DNA of 64,000 bases from Paraburkholderia caribensis (GCF_002902945.1 NZ_CP026103.1:558001-622000); one strand, 5' to 3'; shown: positions 53,606 to 62,723, numbered from the stretch's first letter. Program-made: numbers and translations. Notes: a model not told the origin generated them from the sequence alone.

Positions 53606-54844
53606 ATGGACGAGCGTCCCGCTTCCGCTGACAAGCCGGCATCCGGCCCGTCCCGCGTCGGCACCCTGCGGCAGATACCCGGCGGCGTCTGGGTGTTGGG
53701 TTGCGTGAGCCTGTTGATGGACATCTCATCGGAGATCGTTCACAGCCTGCTGCCGATGTTTATGTTGGCGGGCCTCGGCGCAAGTGCAACGACGATCGGC
53801 TTGATCGAAGGCATCGCCGAGGCCACTGCGCCCATCGTCAAGGTCTTCTCCGGTGCGCTCAGCGATTACCTCGGCAATCGCAAATGGCTCGCTGTCGCGG
53901 GTTATGGACTCGGCGCGCTGAGCAAGCCCTTGTTCGCGATAGCGCCGACCCTCGGTCTCGTCGTGACGGCGCGCGTGATCGACCGGATCGGTAAGGGCAT
54001 TCGCGGCGCGCCGCGCGATGCGCTGGTCGCCGATATCACGCCGCCGCCGCTACGCGGGGCCGCGTTCGGCTTGCGGCAGTCGCTCGATACAGTGGGCGCT
54101 GTTCTCGGGCCGTTGCTCGCGGCCGCGATCATGCTGACCTGGGCGAACGACTTCCGGCTTGCGTTCTGGCTGGCCGTCATTCCTGGCGCGCTGGCCGTCG
54201 CGTTGCTGGCGGCCGGCATCAACGAACCCGCGCGCCAGGCCGGCGCGAAGCGTGTCAATCCGATCCGGCGCGACAGCATGCGCCAACTGGATGACGCGTA
54301 CTGGTGGATCGTCGCAATCGGGGCCGCGTTCGCACTCGCGCGCTTCAGCGAGGCGTTTCTCGTGCTGCGTGCGCTGGACAGCGGCGTGCCCGTCGCGCTG
54401 GTGCCGCTCGTGATGGTCGCGATGAACGTCGTGTATTCGCTCTCGGCCTATCCGTTCGGCAAGCTCGCGGATTCGACGAGTCATGTCAGGCTGCTGGTTG
54501 GCGGGCTGGTGATACTTGGCGTGTCCGATGTCGTGCTTGCGTATGCCGTTCACTGGAGCCTCCTGCTCGCGGGCGTCGCGCTGTGGGGCCTGCATATGGG
54601 CATGACACAAGGGCTGCTCGCGACGATGGTGTCGCACAGCGCGCCCGCGCATTTGCGCGGCACGGCGTTCGGTCTGTTCAATCTCGCGAGCGGACTGGTG
54701 ACGCTGATTTCCAGTGTGATCGCGGGCGCTTTGTGGGACACGATAGGCGCGGCTGCGACGTTCCATGCGGGCGCCGTGTTTTGCGTGGTCACGATCGTCC
54801 TGCTGCTCGCACGTCCCGCACGACGCATCGAGGCCCGCAGCTAA
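53606..54844 (+). CDS. MFS transporter
   Basis: The 412-residue inner-membrane protein starts at ATG 53606, eight bases after the serine-hydrolase remnant. It has 12 helices with the motifs LLMDISSEIVHSLLPMFMLA, GALSDYLGNRKWLAVAGYGL (motif A) and VIDRIGKGIRGAPRDALVAD. This matches the UMF/YcaD-like subgroup that lacks assigned substrates. AAGGTG lies near the start but too far for a strong ribosome binding site. It may have been expressed with the intact ancestor of the hydrolase gene. Confidence 0.87.
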   Translation: MDERPASADKPASGPSRVGTLRQIPGGVWVLGCVSLLMDISSEIVHSLLPMFMLAGLGASATTIGLIEGIAEATAPIVKVFSGALSDYLGNRKWLAVAGYGLGALSKPLFAIAPTLGLVVTARVIDRIGKGIRGAPRDALVADITPPPLRGAAFGLRQSLDTVGAVLGPLLAAAIMLTWANDFRLAFWLAVIPGALAVALLAAGINEPARQAGAKRVNPIRRDSMRQLDDAYWWIVAIGAAFALARFSEAFLVLRALDSGVPVALVPLVMVAMNVVYSLSAYPFGKLADSTSHVRLLVGGLVILGVSDVVLAYAVHWSLLLAGVALWGLHMGMTQGLLATMVSHSAPAHLRGTAFGLFNLASGLVTLISSVIAGALWDTIGAAATFHAGAVFCVVTIVLLLARPARRIEARS

Positions 54845-55325
54845 ACGGCGCGCGAGAAAGGGGCTTGCGTCGCCTCGCCGTGAAATATGTTGGCCAACCC
54901 CGCGCGGCAAACGACAGGTTGTCTGCATGAAAGATTCGCGGACGCAATGGCAACCGGACTGTCAGTAAAAGTTATTACCGCGTCAGCGATAAACGAGGTT
55001 TTACCGATTACCCCTTTCATGAAGCTATAAAGCTTGCATAATTATTCGTAACATTAAAATTAGAGAGGTTCTCTTTGTAATGCCGGTTAATGGAAATGGA
55101 AGAAGTATGAATTGATTAAAAAATGTCAATATATATCAATAGGTTGTAGTGTTGTTGAGCGGTATTTCCGCACCGCAATTCCGCATCGTTCTTAAACGGA
55201 AATTAACTGAAGAAACCTAAAGCAATATTTAGAGCCGTCGTAAACCCCGTCGAGTGGCGGCGCGAAGTACCGGATAGACCGCATTGCCGCTCATGTCGAT
55301 CTTTCCAGAACCGAAAGGGGTTGAA
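54845..55325. other. AT-rich leader of the flagellin gene
   Basis: This 481-base stretch is much AT-richer than the rest of the window, especially 54960-55200, and contains no gene. It should carry the flagellin promoter. TAAAGCAATATTTAGAGCCG near 55218 recalls sigma-28 elements (TAAA ... GCCG) but the spacing of 12 instead of about 15 is wrong, so I do not call it. Confidence 0.55.
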
Positions 55326-56144
55326 ATGCTTAACATCAATACGAACATCATGTCGCTGACGGCGCAGAACAACCTGGAGGGTTCGCAAAACGCGCTCTCG
55401 CAGGCCATCAACCGTCTGTCGTCCGGCAAGCGCATCAACACGGCCGCTGACGACGCAGCGGGTCTCGCGATCGCGACGTCGCAAACGGCATCGATCAATG
55501 CGTTGACGCAGGGGGCCGCAAACGCGAACAACGGCATTTCGATGGTGCAGACCACGAACGGCGCGCTGCAATCGATCGTCGACAACCTGCAGCGCATCCG
55601 TCAGTTGGCCGTGGAAGCGGGCGACGGCTCGCTCGACTCGAACGCGCTCGCCAATCTGCAAGCAGAAGTGTCGACGCGTCTGACGGAAATCACGCGCGTT
55701 GCACAACAGACTACGTTCAACGGTCAGGCCGTGCTGAACGGTGTCGGCTCGGTCAACTTCCAGATCGGCGCGTTCAACGGCCAGCAGATCACCGCGGACT
55801 TCGGCACGCAAAGCTGGGACGCGAACTCGCTGGGCATCAGCGGCTTGAGCGTGGCGACGGCTTCGGGCGCGCAAGCGGCCATGAGTTCGATCGATAACGT
55901 GCTGACGAGCGTCAACACCTTCCAGGCGACCCTCGGCGCGACGCAGAACACGTTCCAGGCCGCCATTTCGACGACGCAAACGGAAGCGACCAATATGAGC
56001 GCCGCCGAATCGCAGATCACCGACGCGGACTTCGCAACGGAAACAGCGAACCTGTCGAAGGCCCAGGTGTTGCAGCAAGCTGGTATCTCGGTACTCGCGC
56101 AAGCGAACTCGATGCCGCAGCAGGTGCTGAAACTTCTGCAGTAA
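55326..56144 (+). CDS. fliC: flagellin, short form
   Basis: Flagellin polymerises into the flagellar filament. ATG 55326 (MLNINTNIMSLTAQNNLEGS) follows AAAGGGG. The 272-residue product has the N-terminal D0/D1 coiled-coil region (INRLSSGKRINTAADDAAGL, QTTNGALQSIVDNLQRIRQL) and the C-terminal D0/D1 region (ITDADFATETANLSKAQVLQ, ISVLAQANSMPQQVLKLLQ). The central variable domain is very short. No fliD or fliS gene follows; this is a single-gene unit with a hairpin after it. Confidence 0.95.
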   Translation: MLNINTNIMSLTAQNNLEGSQNALSQAINRLSSGKRINTAADDAAGLAIATSQTASINALTQGAANANNGISMVQTTNGALQSIVDNLQRIRQLAVEAGDGSLDSNALANLQAEVSTRLTEITRVAQQTTFNGQAVLNGVGSVNFQIGAFNGQQITADFGTQSWDANSLGISGLSVATASGAQAAMSSIDNVLTSVNTFQATLGATQNTFQAAISTTQTEATNMSAAESQITDADFATETANLSKAQVLQQAGISVLAQANSMPQQVLKLLQ

Positions 56145-56150
56145 CGGCAG

Positions 56151-56183
56151 CGTGCATCCTGTGCTGGGCGAGCAGGATGCACG
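56151..56183 (+). terminator. hairpin after the flagellin gene
   Basis: CGTGCATCCTG (56151-56161) pairs with CAGGATGCACG (56173-56183) around an 11-base loop, seven bases beyond the flagellin stop. No T run follows, so it may act in RNA stability as well as termination. Confidence 0.55.
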
Positions 56184-56330
56184 GTGTCCGCCTGGCAGAT
56201 CGTCTCTGCGTTCGCCACGGCATGCCTCATCCGCCTAAGGTCTCGAAGGTTCGAGCGACGGATAAAGACGTACGAGCATTGCGTCGAAGGCGTCTCGACA
56301 AGAATCGCGAAGACGTGCTCGCGCTCGCGA

Positions 56331-56927
56331 TCAGAACACGAACTGTCCCTCTGCGGCAAACGTGGAGAGCGGATTGCGCGGACTCGGCGTTTCGCGCTTT
56401 TGCAGTCCTTCAGGCAGTGAAGACTTGTCGCCGGGGCGGCCGATCGCGATCGCCGCTTCGACGGCATAGTCGTCGGGAACAGCCAGTTCGGCACGGATGC
56501 GCTCGCGGTCGATGCCGGCAAGACCATGAGCCTTCCATCCGGACAAACTGGCCTGCAGCGCGAAATAGCCCCATGCTGCGCCCGTATCGAATGAATGGGA
56601 CGCCAGCGCGACCTCGTCGGTTGCGCCCGGCGGCGTGAATGTCCGTTTCGACAGCACGATCAGAATGGCGGCGGCATGTTGCGCCCAGCCCCGGTTGAAC
56701 TCGTTGAGAAAGCCGAGAAAGCGGGTCCAGTGCTCCGTATCGCGCCGTGCATAGACAAAGCGCCACGGCTGCGAGTTGTACGAAGAAGGCGCCCAGCGTG
56801 CCGCTTCGAGGAAGGTCAGCAGCGACGCTTCCGGAAGCGTGTCTTGCGCGAAGGCGCGCGGCGACCAGCGCTCCAGAAATTGTCTGTCGATGGGATGCTC
56901 GGCCGTACGTGAATTGGATGAAGTCAT
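56331..56927 (-). CDS. nitroreductase-family oxidoreductase
   Basis: The 198-residue FMN-dependent enzyme starts MTSSNSRTAEHPIDRQFLER at 56927; the frame is open to 56990 but that part is non-coding. Landmarks are RWSPRAFAQDTLPEASLLTF (FMN phosphate Arg/Ser), AARWAPSSYNSQPWRFVYAR, and AAWGYFALQASLSGWKAHGL. The C-terminus has the family glycine-rich IAIGRPGDKS. Such enzymes reduce nitro compounds or quinones with NAD(P)H. It lies convergent with the flagellin gene. No good ribosome binding site precedes the chosen start. Confidence 0.87.
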   Translation of the reverse strand: MTSSNSRTAEHPIDRQFLERWSPRAFAQDTLPEASLLTFLEAARWAPSSYNSQPWRFVYARRDTEHWTRFLGFLNEFNRGWAQHAAAILIVLSKRTFTPPGATDEVALASHSFDTGAAWGYFALQASLSGWKAHGLAGIDRERIRAELAVPDDYAVEAAIAIGRPGDKSSLPEGLQKRETPSPRNPLSTFAAEGQFVF

Positions 56928-57137
56928 GATGGTGATGTGTCGCGTTTGCTGATCGGAGTTTCGTGCGTGAATCGGGATATTCCGGATCACGACGTTAAGT
57001 GGCTATACGTGCGGATCCAAACAATGTTTGCGCATATCGAAAGCATCAATCGTCGATACGCAACGCGCACAGCGCGAAGCGAAGCGCATCGTAGCAACGT
57101 CAATTTGCATATATTCAATCGTCGTTTGGAAGACGCG

Positions 57138-58685
57138 ATGGGCGTCGCTAGCATGCAGGAACTTCTGACTTCCTGTTCGACATCCATCATGTCTACCGTC
57201 GCTATTCCAACCACTGCGCTGGACTCGTCCGTTGCGCACGACACCACGCGCCCAGCCGTCATCCGGTCCGCGCAGGATGTCTCCCGTATCGTCAATGCAG
57301 GCGCGGTGAAGGGCAGCAATGCGCGCATCGTCATCGCGATTGCACTAGGCGGGGTGTTTCTCGATGCCTATGATCTGACCTCGCTTGCGTACGGCATCAA
57401 GGACATCGCGAAACAGTTCGCACTGTCGCCCGTGCAAGTGGGCTTCGTATCGTCGGCGATTACGTTCGGCGCGATTCTCGGCGCGTTGTTCGGCGGCTAT
57501 CTGACGGATCGGATCGGCCGCTATCGGGTGTTCATGGCCGACATGCTGTTCTTCGTCGTCGCCGCGATTGCGGCCGGTCTCGCGCCAAACGCATGGGTGC
57601 TCGGCGGCGCGCGCTTCCTGATGGGATTCGGTGTCGGACTCGATCTGCCCGTTGCGATGGCGTTTCTGGCCGAATTCTCGCGTGTGGCGGGCAAGGGCAA
57701 CAAGGCGGCAAGCGTCGCGGCGTGGTGCCCCGCGTGGTATGCCGCGACGAGTACATGCTATCTGCTGATTCTCGGTTTGTACGCGATCCTGCCCGAGCAC
57801 CAGCTCGGCTGGCTGTGGCGGCTGACGCTCGCATTCGGTGCGGTGCCCGCGATCGTCATCATTCTGGTGCGCAGCCGCTATATCAGCGAATCGCCTGTGT
57901 GGGCAGCGAACCAGGGCGACCTGGAAGGCGCTGCGCGCAGCCTGAAGCGTTCGTATGGCGTCGATGCCGTCGTCGAACGGACCACGGCGCCCGTCGCACA
58001 ACCGCGCCGCGCTTCGTGGCGCAACTACGGCGTGCTGTTCAACGCCACCTACCGCCGACGCACGATACTCGCGGCCGTGATCGGCAGTGCGTCGTCGTTC
58101 GGTTACAACGCGATCATCTTTGGCTTGCCTGTCATCATCACGAGCTTTTTCGCGCAGGGACCGCTGACGACAATCGTCGCATCGCTCGCGCTCAATCTGT
58201 TGTTCGCGTTCGTGGGCGGGCTGATCGGCGTGCGAACCGCACCGACGGTCGGCGCGTGGAAAATGACCGTGCTCGGTCACTCGCTGCAATTCGCGTCGTT
58301 GATCGGACTCGCGCTGATCGGTCGTCCGGGCGGCACGGCGCTGGTGGTGGCGGCGATTCTGCTATTGGGCGGTTATCTGTTCGGGCAAGGATTCGGGCCC
58401 GGGTCGCATTCGATGACCTACGCGTCGCTCAGCTACCCGACTTCACTGCGCGGTATCGGCGTGGGGTTCAATCAGACGCTCGTGCGCACGGCATCGACGA
58501 TCTCGCTGTTTCTGTTCCCGGTGCTGGCGGGCGCGCTCGGCACGAAGGTGTTCTGGGTCATCGCCATTGCTCCGCTGACGTCGCTGCTGGTGCTGCTCGC
58601 GATCCGCTGGGAACCGTCTGGTTACGATATCGACGGCGAGGACTATGCAAGCCTGCCGACCGTGACAGGGCGGGCGGACGCCTGA
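57138..58685 (+). CDS. MFS transporter (metabolite/H+ symporter type)
   Basis: The product is an inner-membrane MFS carrier with 12 helices: FLDAYDLTSLAYGIKDIAKQ (helix 1 region), FGGYLTDRIGRYRVFMADML (motif A), GFGVGLDLPVAMAFLAEFSR and RYISESPVW. These fit the aromatic-acid or sugar-porter branches. ATG 57138 is chosen because GGAAG (57128-57132) precedes it; ATG 57189 is a shorter alternative and the frame is open from 56937. The substrate is unknown. A perfect 12-bp palindrome follows at 58719-58748. Confidence 0.87.
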   Translation: MGVASMQELLTSCSTSIMSTVAIPTTALDSSVAHDTTRPAVIRSAQDVSRIVNAGAVKGSNARIVIAIALGGVFLDAYDLTSLAYGIKDIAKQFALSPVQVGFVSSAITFGAILGALFGGYLTDRIGRYRVFMADMLFFVVAAIAAGLAPNAWVLGGARFLMGFGVGLDLPVAMAFLAEFSRVAGKGNKAASVAAWCPAWYAATSTCYLLILGLYAILPEHQLGWLWRLTLAFGAVPAIVIILVRSRYISESPVWAANQGDLEGAARSLKRSYGVDAVVERTTAPVAQPRRASWRNYGVLFNATYRRRTILAAVIGSASSFGYNAIIFGLPVIITSFFAQGPLTTIVASLALNLLFAFVGGLIGVRTAPTVGAWKMTVLGHSLQFASLIGLALIGRPGGTALVVAAILLLGGYLFGQGFGPGSHSMTYASLSYPTSLRGIGVGFNQTLVRTASTISLFLFPVLAGALGTKVFWVIAIAPLTSLLVLLAIRWEPSGYDIDGEDYASLPTVTGRADA

Positions 58686-58718
58686 GGGCCGGTTCATCCA
58701 TCGGCGGTGCGTTGCAAA

Positions 58719-58748
58719 GCATTGCACAAATGCTTGTTTGTGCAATGC
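58719..58748. promoter_or_regulatory. perfect 12-bp inverted repeat, operator or terminator
   Basis: GCATTGCACAAA (58719-58730) pairs exactly with TTTGTGCAATGC (58737-58748) around TGCTTG. It lies between the MFS gene and the small gene at 58799. No T run follows, so an operator for the downstream genes or a hairpin at the end of the MFS transcript are both possible. Confidence 0.5.
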
Positions 58749-58798
58749 GCCGCCACTGACTAGATTCGATGAATATGCCATGAGCAGGAGGATGCATC

Positions 58799-59044
58799 AT
58801 GTCGATGAACCTCGCATCGTTTTATCGTCAGGCCATATTTCATCCGTTCCAGGCTGTCCGTCATCGGTTGCAGGCGCGCTCCGCCTACGCCGCCGAAGCA
58901 CGCACGGGCCCGCAGCCGGAGCACTCGCCGCGCGATGCGGGAGAACGCCTCGAGCGTATCGCCGTCTATGCGCGTGCGGGCTACTTCAATATGGGCTACA
59001 CGTTCGAGATGTTTCATGTGATCGGCGAAATAGCGCCGGACTAG
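58799..59044 (+). CDS. small conserved hypothetical protein (81 aa)
   Basis: ATG 58799 follows the strong AGGAGGATGCATC site. The product begins MSMNLASFYRQAIFHPFQAV and ends VYARAGYFNMGYTFEMFHVI plus GEIAPD. It is mostly helical and soluble with aromatic residues at the end. I recall similar small proteins in Paraburkholderia but no function. It leads the run of genes that includes the CmcJ-like protein (32 bases downstream), probably as one transcript. Confidence 0.65.
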   Translation: MSMNLASFYRQAIFHPFQAVRHRLQARSAYAAEARTGPQPEHSPRDAGERLERIAVYARAGYFNMGYTFEMFHVIGEIAPD

Positions 59045-59075
59045 TTGAGCCGCGCGCTTGCATGGAGCGTAAGCA

Positions 59076-59906
59076 ATGAGCGATATCGTCGTCGAACAGC
59101 CAGCCGTTGTCGAAGCCGCGTTGAACTATCTCGTCGCGACGGGAGAAAAGCCCGCCACGTATGCGTATGAGCCGCCTGCAGGCGAGCCGCAGCGCAGCGG
59201 CGTGTATCGAACGCAGCGCGTGAGCATCGTCAATGCGCGCGTGTCGCCGCCGCCGGGTGGCCTGTCGCTGGACCGCAATGGCTTCGAGCTGCGGCAGCAC
59301 GCGAGCGCGCTCAGCGACTTCTCGGACCCTGCCGCGATCGAACGGGTTTACTACCCTGAGGCCGAAGCACTGCTCAAACGCTGGACGGGCGCGAAGCGCG
59401 CCGTCATCTTCGATCACACGCTTCGCGACGGCCAGGCGGCGCGAGCGAGCGGTGTACGCGAACCTGTCAAATTCATTCACAACGATCAGACATTCGTCTC
59501 GGGTCCGCGCCGCGTGCGCGATCATCTGCCGCCGCATGAAGCGCAAGCATTGCTGAAAGGCAGGGTGGCGATCGTCAACCTGTGGCGTCCTGTCGGATCT
59601 ACGGTCGAGTCGTCGCCGCTCGCATTGTGCGATGCGCGCAGTATCGCGCTGACCGATCTCGTGCCGTCGGATCTGATCTATCCGGACAAGGTCGGCGAGA
59701 CGTATGCATTCGTTTTCAATCCGCGGCACCGCTGGTACTACTTTCCGTTGATGACGCCGGAGGAGGTCCTGCTGCTGAAAATCTACGATTCCGCGGGCGA
59801 CGATATCGCACGGCTGACGGCGCATACCGCATTCGACGATCCGTCGTCGCCGCCCGATGCCAGGGCGCGCCGCAGTATCGAACTGCGCTCGTTGCTGTTC
59901 TTCTGA
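59076..59906 (+). CDS. CmcJ/NvfI-family putative 2-oxoglutarate-type dioxygenase
   Basis: The 276-residue product shows the family blocks VFDHTLRD-like sequence (VIFDHTLRDGQAARASG), PVKFIHNDQTFVSGPRRVRD, VAIVNLWRPVGSTVESSPLA and YAFVFNPRHRWYYFPLMTPE, then KIYDSAGDDIARLTAHTAFD. CmcJ and the fungal GA4-desaturase-like relatives use a jelly-roll iron site, with HND, the later His and an Arg as candidate ligands. The substrate is unknown. It follows a small conserved gene by 32 bases and precedes the dehalogenase-like gene by about 180. Confidence 0.8.
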   Translation: MSDIVVEQPAVVEAALNYLVATGEKPATYAYEPPAGEPQRSGVYRTQRVSIVNARVSPPPGGLSLDRNGFELRQHASALSDFSDPAAIERVYYPEAEALLKRWTGAKRAVIFDHTLRDGQAARASGVREPVKFIHNDQTFVSGPRRVRDHLPPHEAQALLKGRVAIVNLWRPVGSTVESSPLALCDARSIALTDLVPSDLIYPDKVGETYAFVFNPRHRWYYFPLMTPEEVLLLKIYDSAGDDIARLTAHTAFDDPSSPPDARARRSIELRSLLFF

Positions 59907-60088
59907 GCTTGCGCGAGCACCCAGACGACGTCGATCATCCGTCGCTAACCTCGTTCACGACCTGCAGCGTGTGGACGTCGACGACGCCACCCCGCAAAAC
60001 AAAACCACCACGATCGCTTAAGCTTCGTCTGGCGCGTCGGTGTGTTCGTTCCGTTCGAGTGCCTGCCGCGTCGCATAAGGAGGTGTCC

Positions 60089-61000
60089 ATGACGCATGGC
60101 AATGCTCAGCCTGCCGAAAGCAGTTTTTTCCCCGGCTTCGCAAGACTCGACGTTGATACGGATGACGTGTCGTTCAGTGGCGTGACAGGCGGCTCCGGCC
60201 CGCCCGTCGTGCTGTTGCATGGCTATCCGCAAACCCACATCGCGTGGCGAAAAATTGCGCCGAGGCTCGCGCAATCCCACACGGTCATCGTGCCCGACTT
60301 GCCGGGATACGGCGACAGCCGCACGCGAAATGACCAGCCGCGATGGACCAAACGGCGCGTTGCACAAGCGCTCGTTGGCTTGATGGATCGTCTGGGGCAT
60401 GAACGGTTCGCCGTGGCCGGGCATGACCGTGGCGCGCGCGTCGGATACCGGCTGGCGCTGGATCACGCCGCGCGCGTAGCCGCCTACGCTTCGCTGACGG
60501 TCATCCCCACGCTGGACGCGTTTGCGGATGTGGATAGAACCTTCGCGCTGAATGCGTGGCACTGGTTCTTTCTCGCGCAACCTTTCGATCTTCCGGAGCG
60601 CATGCTCGACGCGGACCCCGACGCGTTCATCGATGCGGCACTGTCGAAGATGGCAGGCGGACTCGACGCGATCGACCCGCTAGCACTCGATGCCTATCGC
60701 GCCGCGTTTCGCAAGCCCGAAGTGCGTCATGCCATCTGCGAGGACTATCGTGCCGCGACGGCAGAGGACCTTCAGTACGACACCGCCGATTTCGCGGCAG
60801 GGAAGAAGCTCGCATGCCCAGTACTGGTGCTGTGGAGCGAGCGGGAGCAGAGAGCACGAAAGACGCTGCCCATCGACGTGTGGTCGAAATGGGCCGCGCG
60901 CGTGACGGGACAGGCGCTGCCAGGCGGTCATCTGCTGCCCGAGGACGCGCCGGACGAGGTGCTGTCAGCGCTAGTGCCGTTTCTTGCCGAAGCATGGTAG
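60089..61000 (+). CDS. fluoroacetate-dehalogenase-like alpha/beta hydrolase
   Basis: The 303-residue product starts MTHGNAQPAESSFFPGFARL at 60089 after the ideal AAGGAGGTGTCC site. It follows the fluoroacetate dehalogenase pattern: oxyanion region VLLHGYPQTHIAW, nucleophile Asp113 with the substrate-binding Arg114 and Arg117 in GHDRGARVGYRLALDH, the halogen-pocket pair His158-Trp159 in NAWHWFFLAQP, Tyr220 in CEDYRA, and the catalytic His281 in LPGGHLLPE. The position that carries the acid Asp in the known enzyme appears to be Thr137 here. It may be a dehalogenase or another epoxide-hydrolase-like enzyme. Confidence 0.8.
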   Translation: MTHGNAQPAESSFFPGFARLDVDTDDVSFSGVTGGSGPPVVLLHGYPQTHIAWRKIAPRLAQSHTVIVPDLPGYGDSRTRNDQPRWTKRRVAQALVGLMDRLGHERFAVAGHDRGARVGYRLALDHAARVAAYASLTVIPTLDAFADVDRTFALNAWHWFFLAQPFDLPERMLDADPDAFIDAALSKMAGGLDAIDPLALDAYRAAFRKPEVRHAICEDYRAATAEDLQYDTADFAAGKKLACPVLVLWSEREQRARKTLPIDVWSKWAARVTGQALPGGHLLPEDAPDEVLSALVPFLAEAW

Positions 61001-61104
61001 CTATCTGACATGTGCTGGGGGCCATGCGTCCTGGCCGCTGCGATAGCCGGAAGCGCCCGTCGTCGTGCATTGCGCGGTTCAGGATGCGGGTCCGCCCGAC
61101 ACGA

Positions 61105-61860
61105 TCAGATCGGCGTTGACGCGATACCGTCCAGCAGCGTATCTCGCAGTGCGTCCATCGCGGGATCGCGGAGATTTCGGGGCCGTGGCGCGGCGACGTG
61201 AATCTCGCGCGCGATGTGGCTTGGCCCGTCATTGCCCGGCGGCGACAGCAATAGAACACGATCGGACAGAAGAAGCGCTTCGTCCAGATCGTGCGTGACG
61301 AGCAGGATGGTCGTTTCGTGCGAGTGCGCGAGCGCAAGCAGGACACGCTGAAGCCGCGAGCGCGTGATGGCGTCGACGGCGCTGAACGGTTCGTCGAGCA
61401 ACAGCAGGTCTGGTTCCCCGAAAAGTCCGCGCGCGAGGGCGACACGCTGGGCCATGCCGCCCGACAGCTGTTTCGGCAACGCGTCGCGCACACCCGACAG
61501 ACCCACTTCCGCCAGTAAGGTATCGACGCGCGGATCGTGTCCCTGCCGAGGGCCGGCGGCGAACGCGACATTGTCGGCCACACTGAGCCAGGGCAGCAGC
61601 CGTGGCTCCTGAAAGATCATGCCGATCCTGTCGGATGGGCCGCGCTGCGAATGCTGGTCCAGCAGCACAGTACCTTCCGAGTGTCTGTCGAGGCCTGCAA
61701 TGGCCCGCAGCAGCGTGCTTTTTCCACATCCGCTCGGGCCGACCAGACTGACGATCTCGCCGCGTGCCAGTTCGAACGACACCTGTTCGAATACCGTGCG
61801 CGGCCCGAAGCGCCGCGCGAGGCCGCGCACTTGCAGCAAGGGGACGGAATGCGGGCTCAT
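61105..61860 (-). CDS. ssuB: ABC transporter ATPase, aliphatic sulfonate type
   Basis: The 251-residue ATPase shows Walker A GPSGCGKST, the Q-loop in MIFQEPRLLPW, signature LSGGMAQRVALARG, Walker B DLLLLDEPF and the switch His in LVTHDLDEA. The ATG at 61860 overlaps the stop of the permease gene, so it is translated as part of the same operon. The SsuB/NrtD/TauB group energises import of sulfonates, nitrate or taurine. The sulfonate reading rests on its partners. It ends before the convergent dehalogenase-like gene. Confidence 0.88.
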   Translation of the reverse strand: MSPHSVPLLQVRGLARRFGPRTVFEQVSFELARGEIVSLVGPSGCGKSTLLRAIAGLDRHSEGTVLLDQHSQRGPSDRIGMIFQEPRLLPWLSVADNVAFAAGPRQGHDPRVDTLLAEVGLSGVRDALPKQLSGGMAQRVALARGLFGEPDLLLLDEPFSAVDAITRSRLQRVLLALAHSHETTILLVTHDLDEALLLSDRVLLLSPPGNDGPSHIAREIHVAAPRPRNLRDPAMDALRDTLLDGIASTPI

Positions 61861-62723
61861 GGCGCGTCTCCCGAGACGTGGCGCGCATCGCGCCAGGACA
61901 ACACGCGCGTTTCGATCAGCTTGAACGCGCCGTCGCTCAGTTTGCCGAGCAACGCCAGCAGCAGGATGGCGCCGAAAACGAGATCGGGTCTGCCCGTCTC
62001 GCGGCCGTCGCTGAGCAGATAGCCGAGGCCGCGCGTTGCGGCGATCAGTTCGGCGGCGACCATGAACATCCACGCAAGGCTCAGTCCCGTGCGCAGTCCC
62101 GTGAAGATCTGCGGCATCGACGCGGGCAGCAGAATGCGCGTGAACATTGCACGCGGCGTCAGCCGGTTGAGTTCGCCGAATTCGATCAGCTTGCGGTCGA
62201 CACCGTGAATGCCGGCGACCACGCTGAGTTGCACGGGAAAGAACGCGCCAATCGCGATGAGCGTGATCTTGGGCGCTTCGTCGATGCCCATCCACAGCAG
62301 CAGGATCGGCACCCATGCGAGCGAAGGAATCGCGCGCAGTGCCTGAAACGCAGGGTCGAGCAACGCATCGACGCGGCGGCTCAGTCCCATCGCCGCGCCG
62401 ATCAGCAACGCGAGCGCCGAGCCGAGTGCGAAGCCCGCATACACCCGCGCGACGCTTGCGCCGATGTGTCGTGCCACGCGTGCGCCGCCGAGATCCCACA
62501 GCGTTTGCGCGATCGTGCTGGGAGCCGGGACGAGATGCATCGGCAGCACGGACGCGCGCACCAGCGCTTCGATCAACGCGAGAAAGACCACGGGCAACAA
62601 ATACCCTGCGTAGCGCCATAAGCGCATGGCGTCGCGGGGCTGTTTGCGCAATGTACGTTCGCTTGCGGCCCGCGCGTGTGAATCGCGCGTGTCGAGCGCG
62701 AGTGTCGGTTCAGTGGCGGCCAT
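61857..62723 (-). CDS. ssuC: ABC transporter permease, aliphatic sulfonate type
   Basis: The 288-residue inner-membrane permease starts MAATEPTLALDTRDSHARAA at 62723 and has six hydrophobic helices. The permease-ATPase contact loop is visible as FGELNRLTPRAMFTRILLPA (EAA-type loop), and SLAWVPILLLWMGIDEAPKI and RTGLSLAWMFMVAAELIAAT are SsuC/TauC signatures. It overlaps the ATPase start and follows the frameshifted binding-protein gene by 53 bases. The long hydrophilic N-terminus of about 35 residues is normal for this group. Confidence 0.9.
   Translation of the reverse strand: MAATEPTLALDTRDSHARAASERTLRKQPRDAMRLWRYAGYLLPVVFLALIEALVRASVLPMHLVPAPSTIAQTLWDLGGARVARHIGASVARVYAGFALGSALALLIGAAMGLSRRVDALLDPAFQALRAIPSLAWVPILLLWMGIDEAPKITLIAIGAFFPVQLSVVAGIHGVDRKLIEFGELNRLTPRAMFTRILLPASMPQIFTGLRTGLSLAWMFMVAAELIAATRGLGYLLSDGRETGRPDLVFGAILLLALLGKLSDGAFKLIETRVLSWRDARHVSGDAP

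Noticed and set aside
55218..55245. Sigma-28-like promoter before the flagellin gene
   Set aside because: TAAA and GCCG words are present but the spacing is about 12 rather than 15 bases and the second element departs from GCCGATAA.
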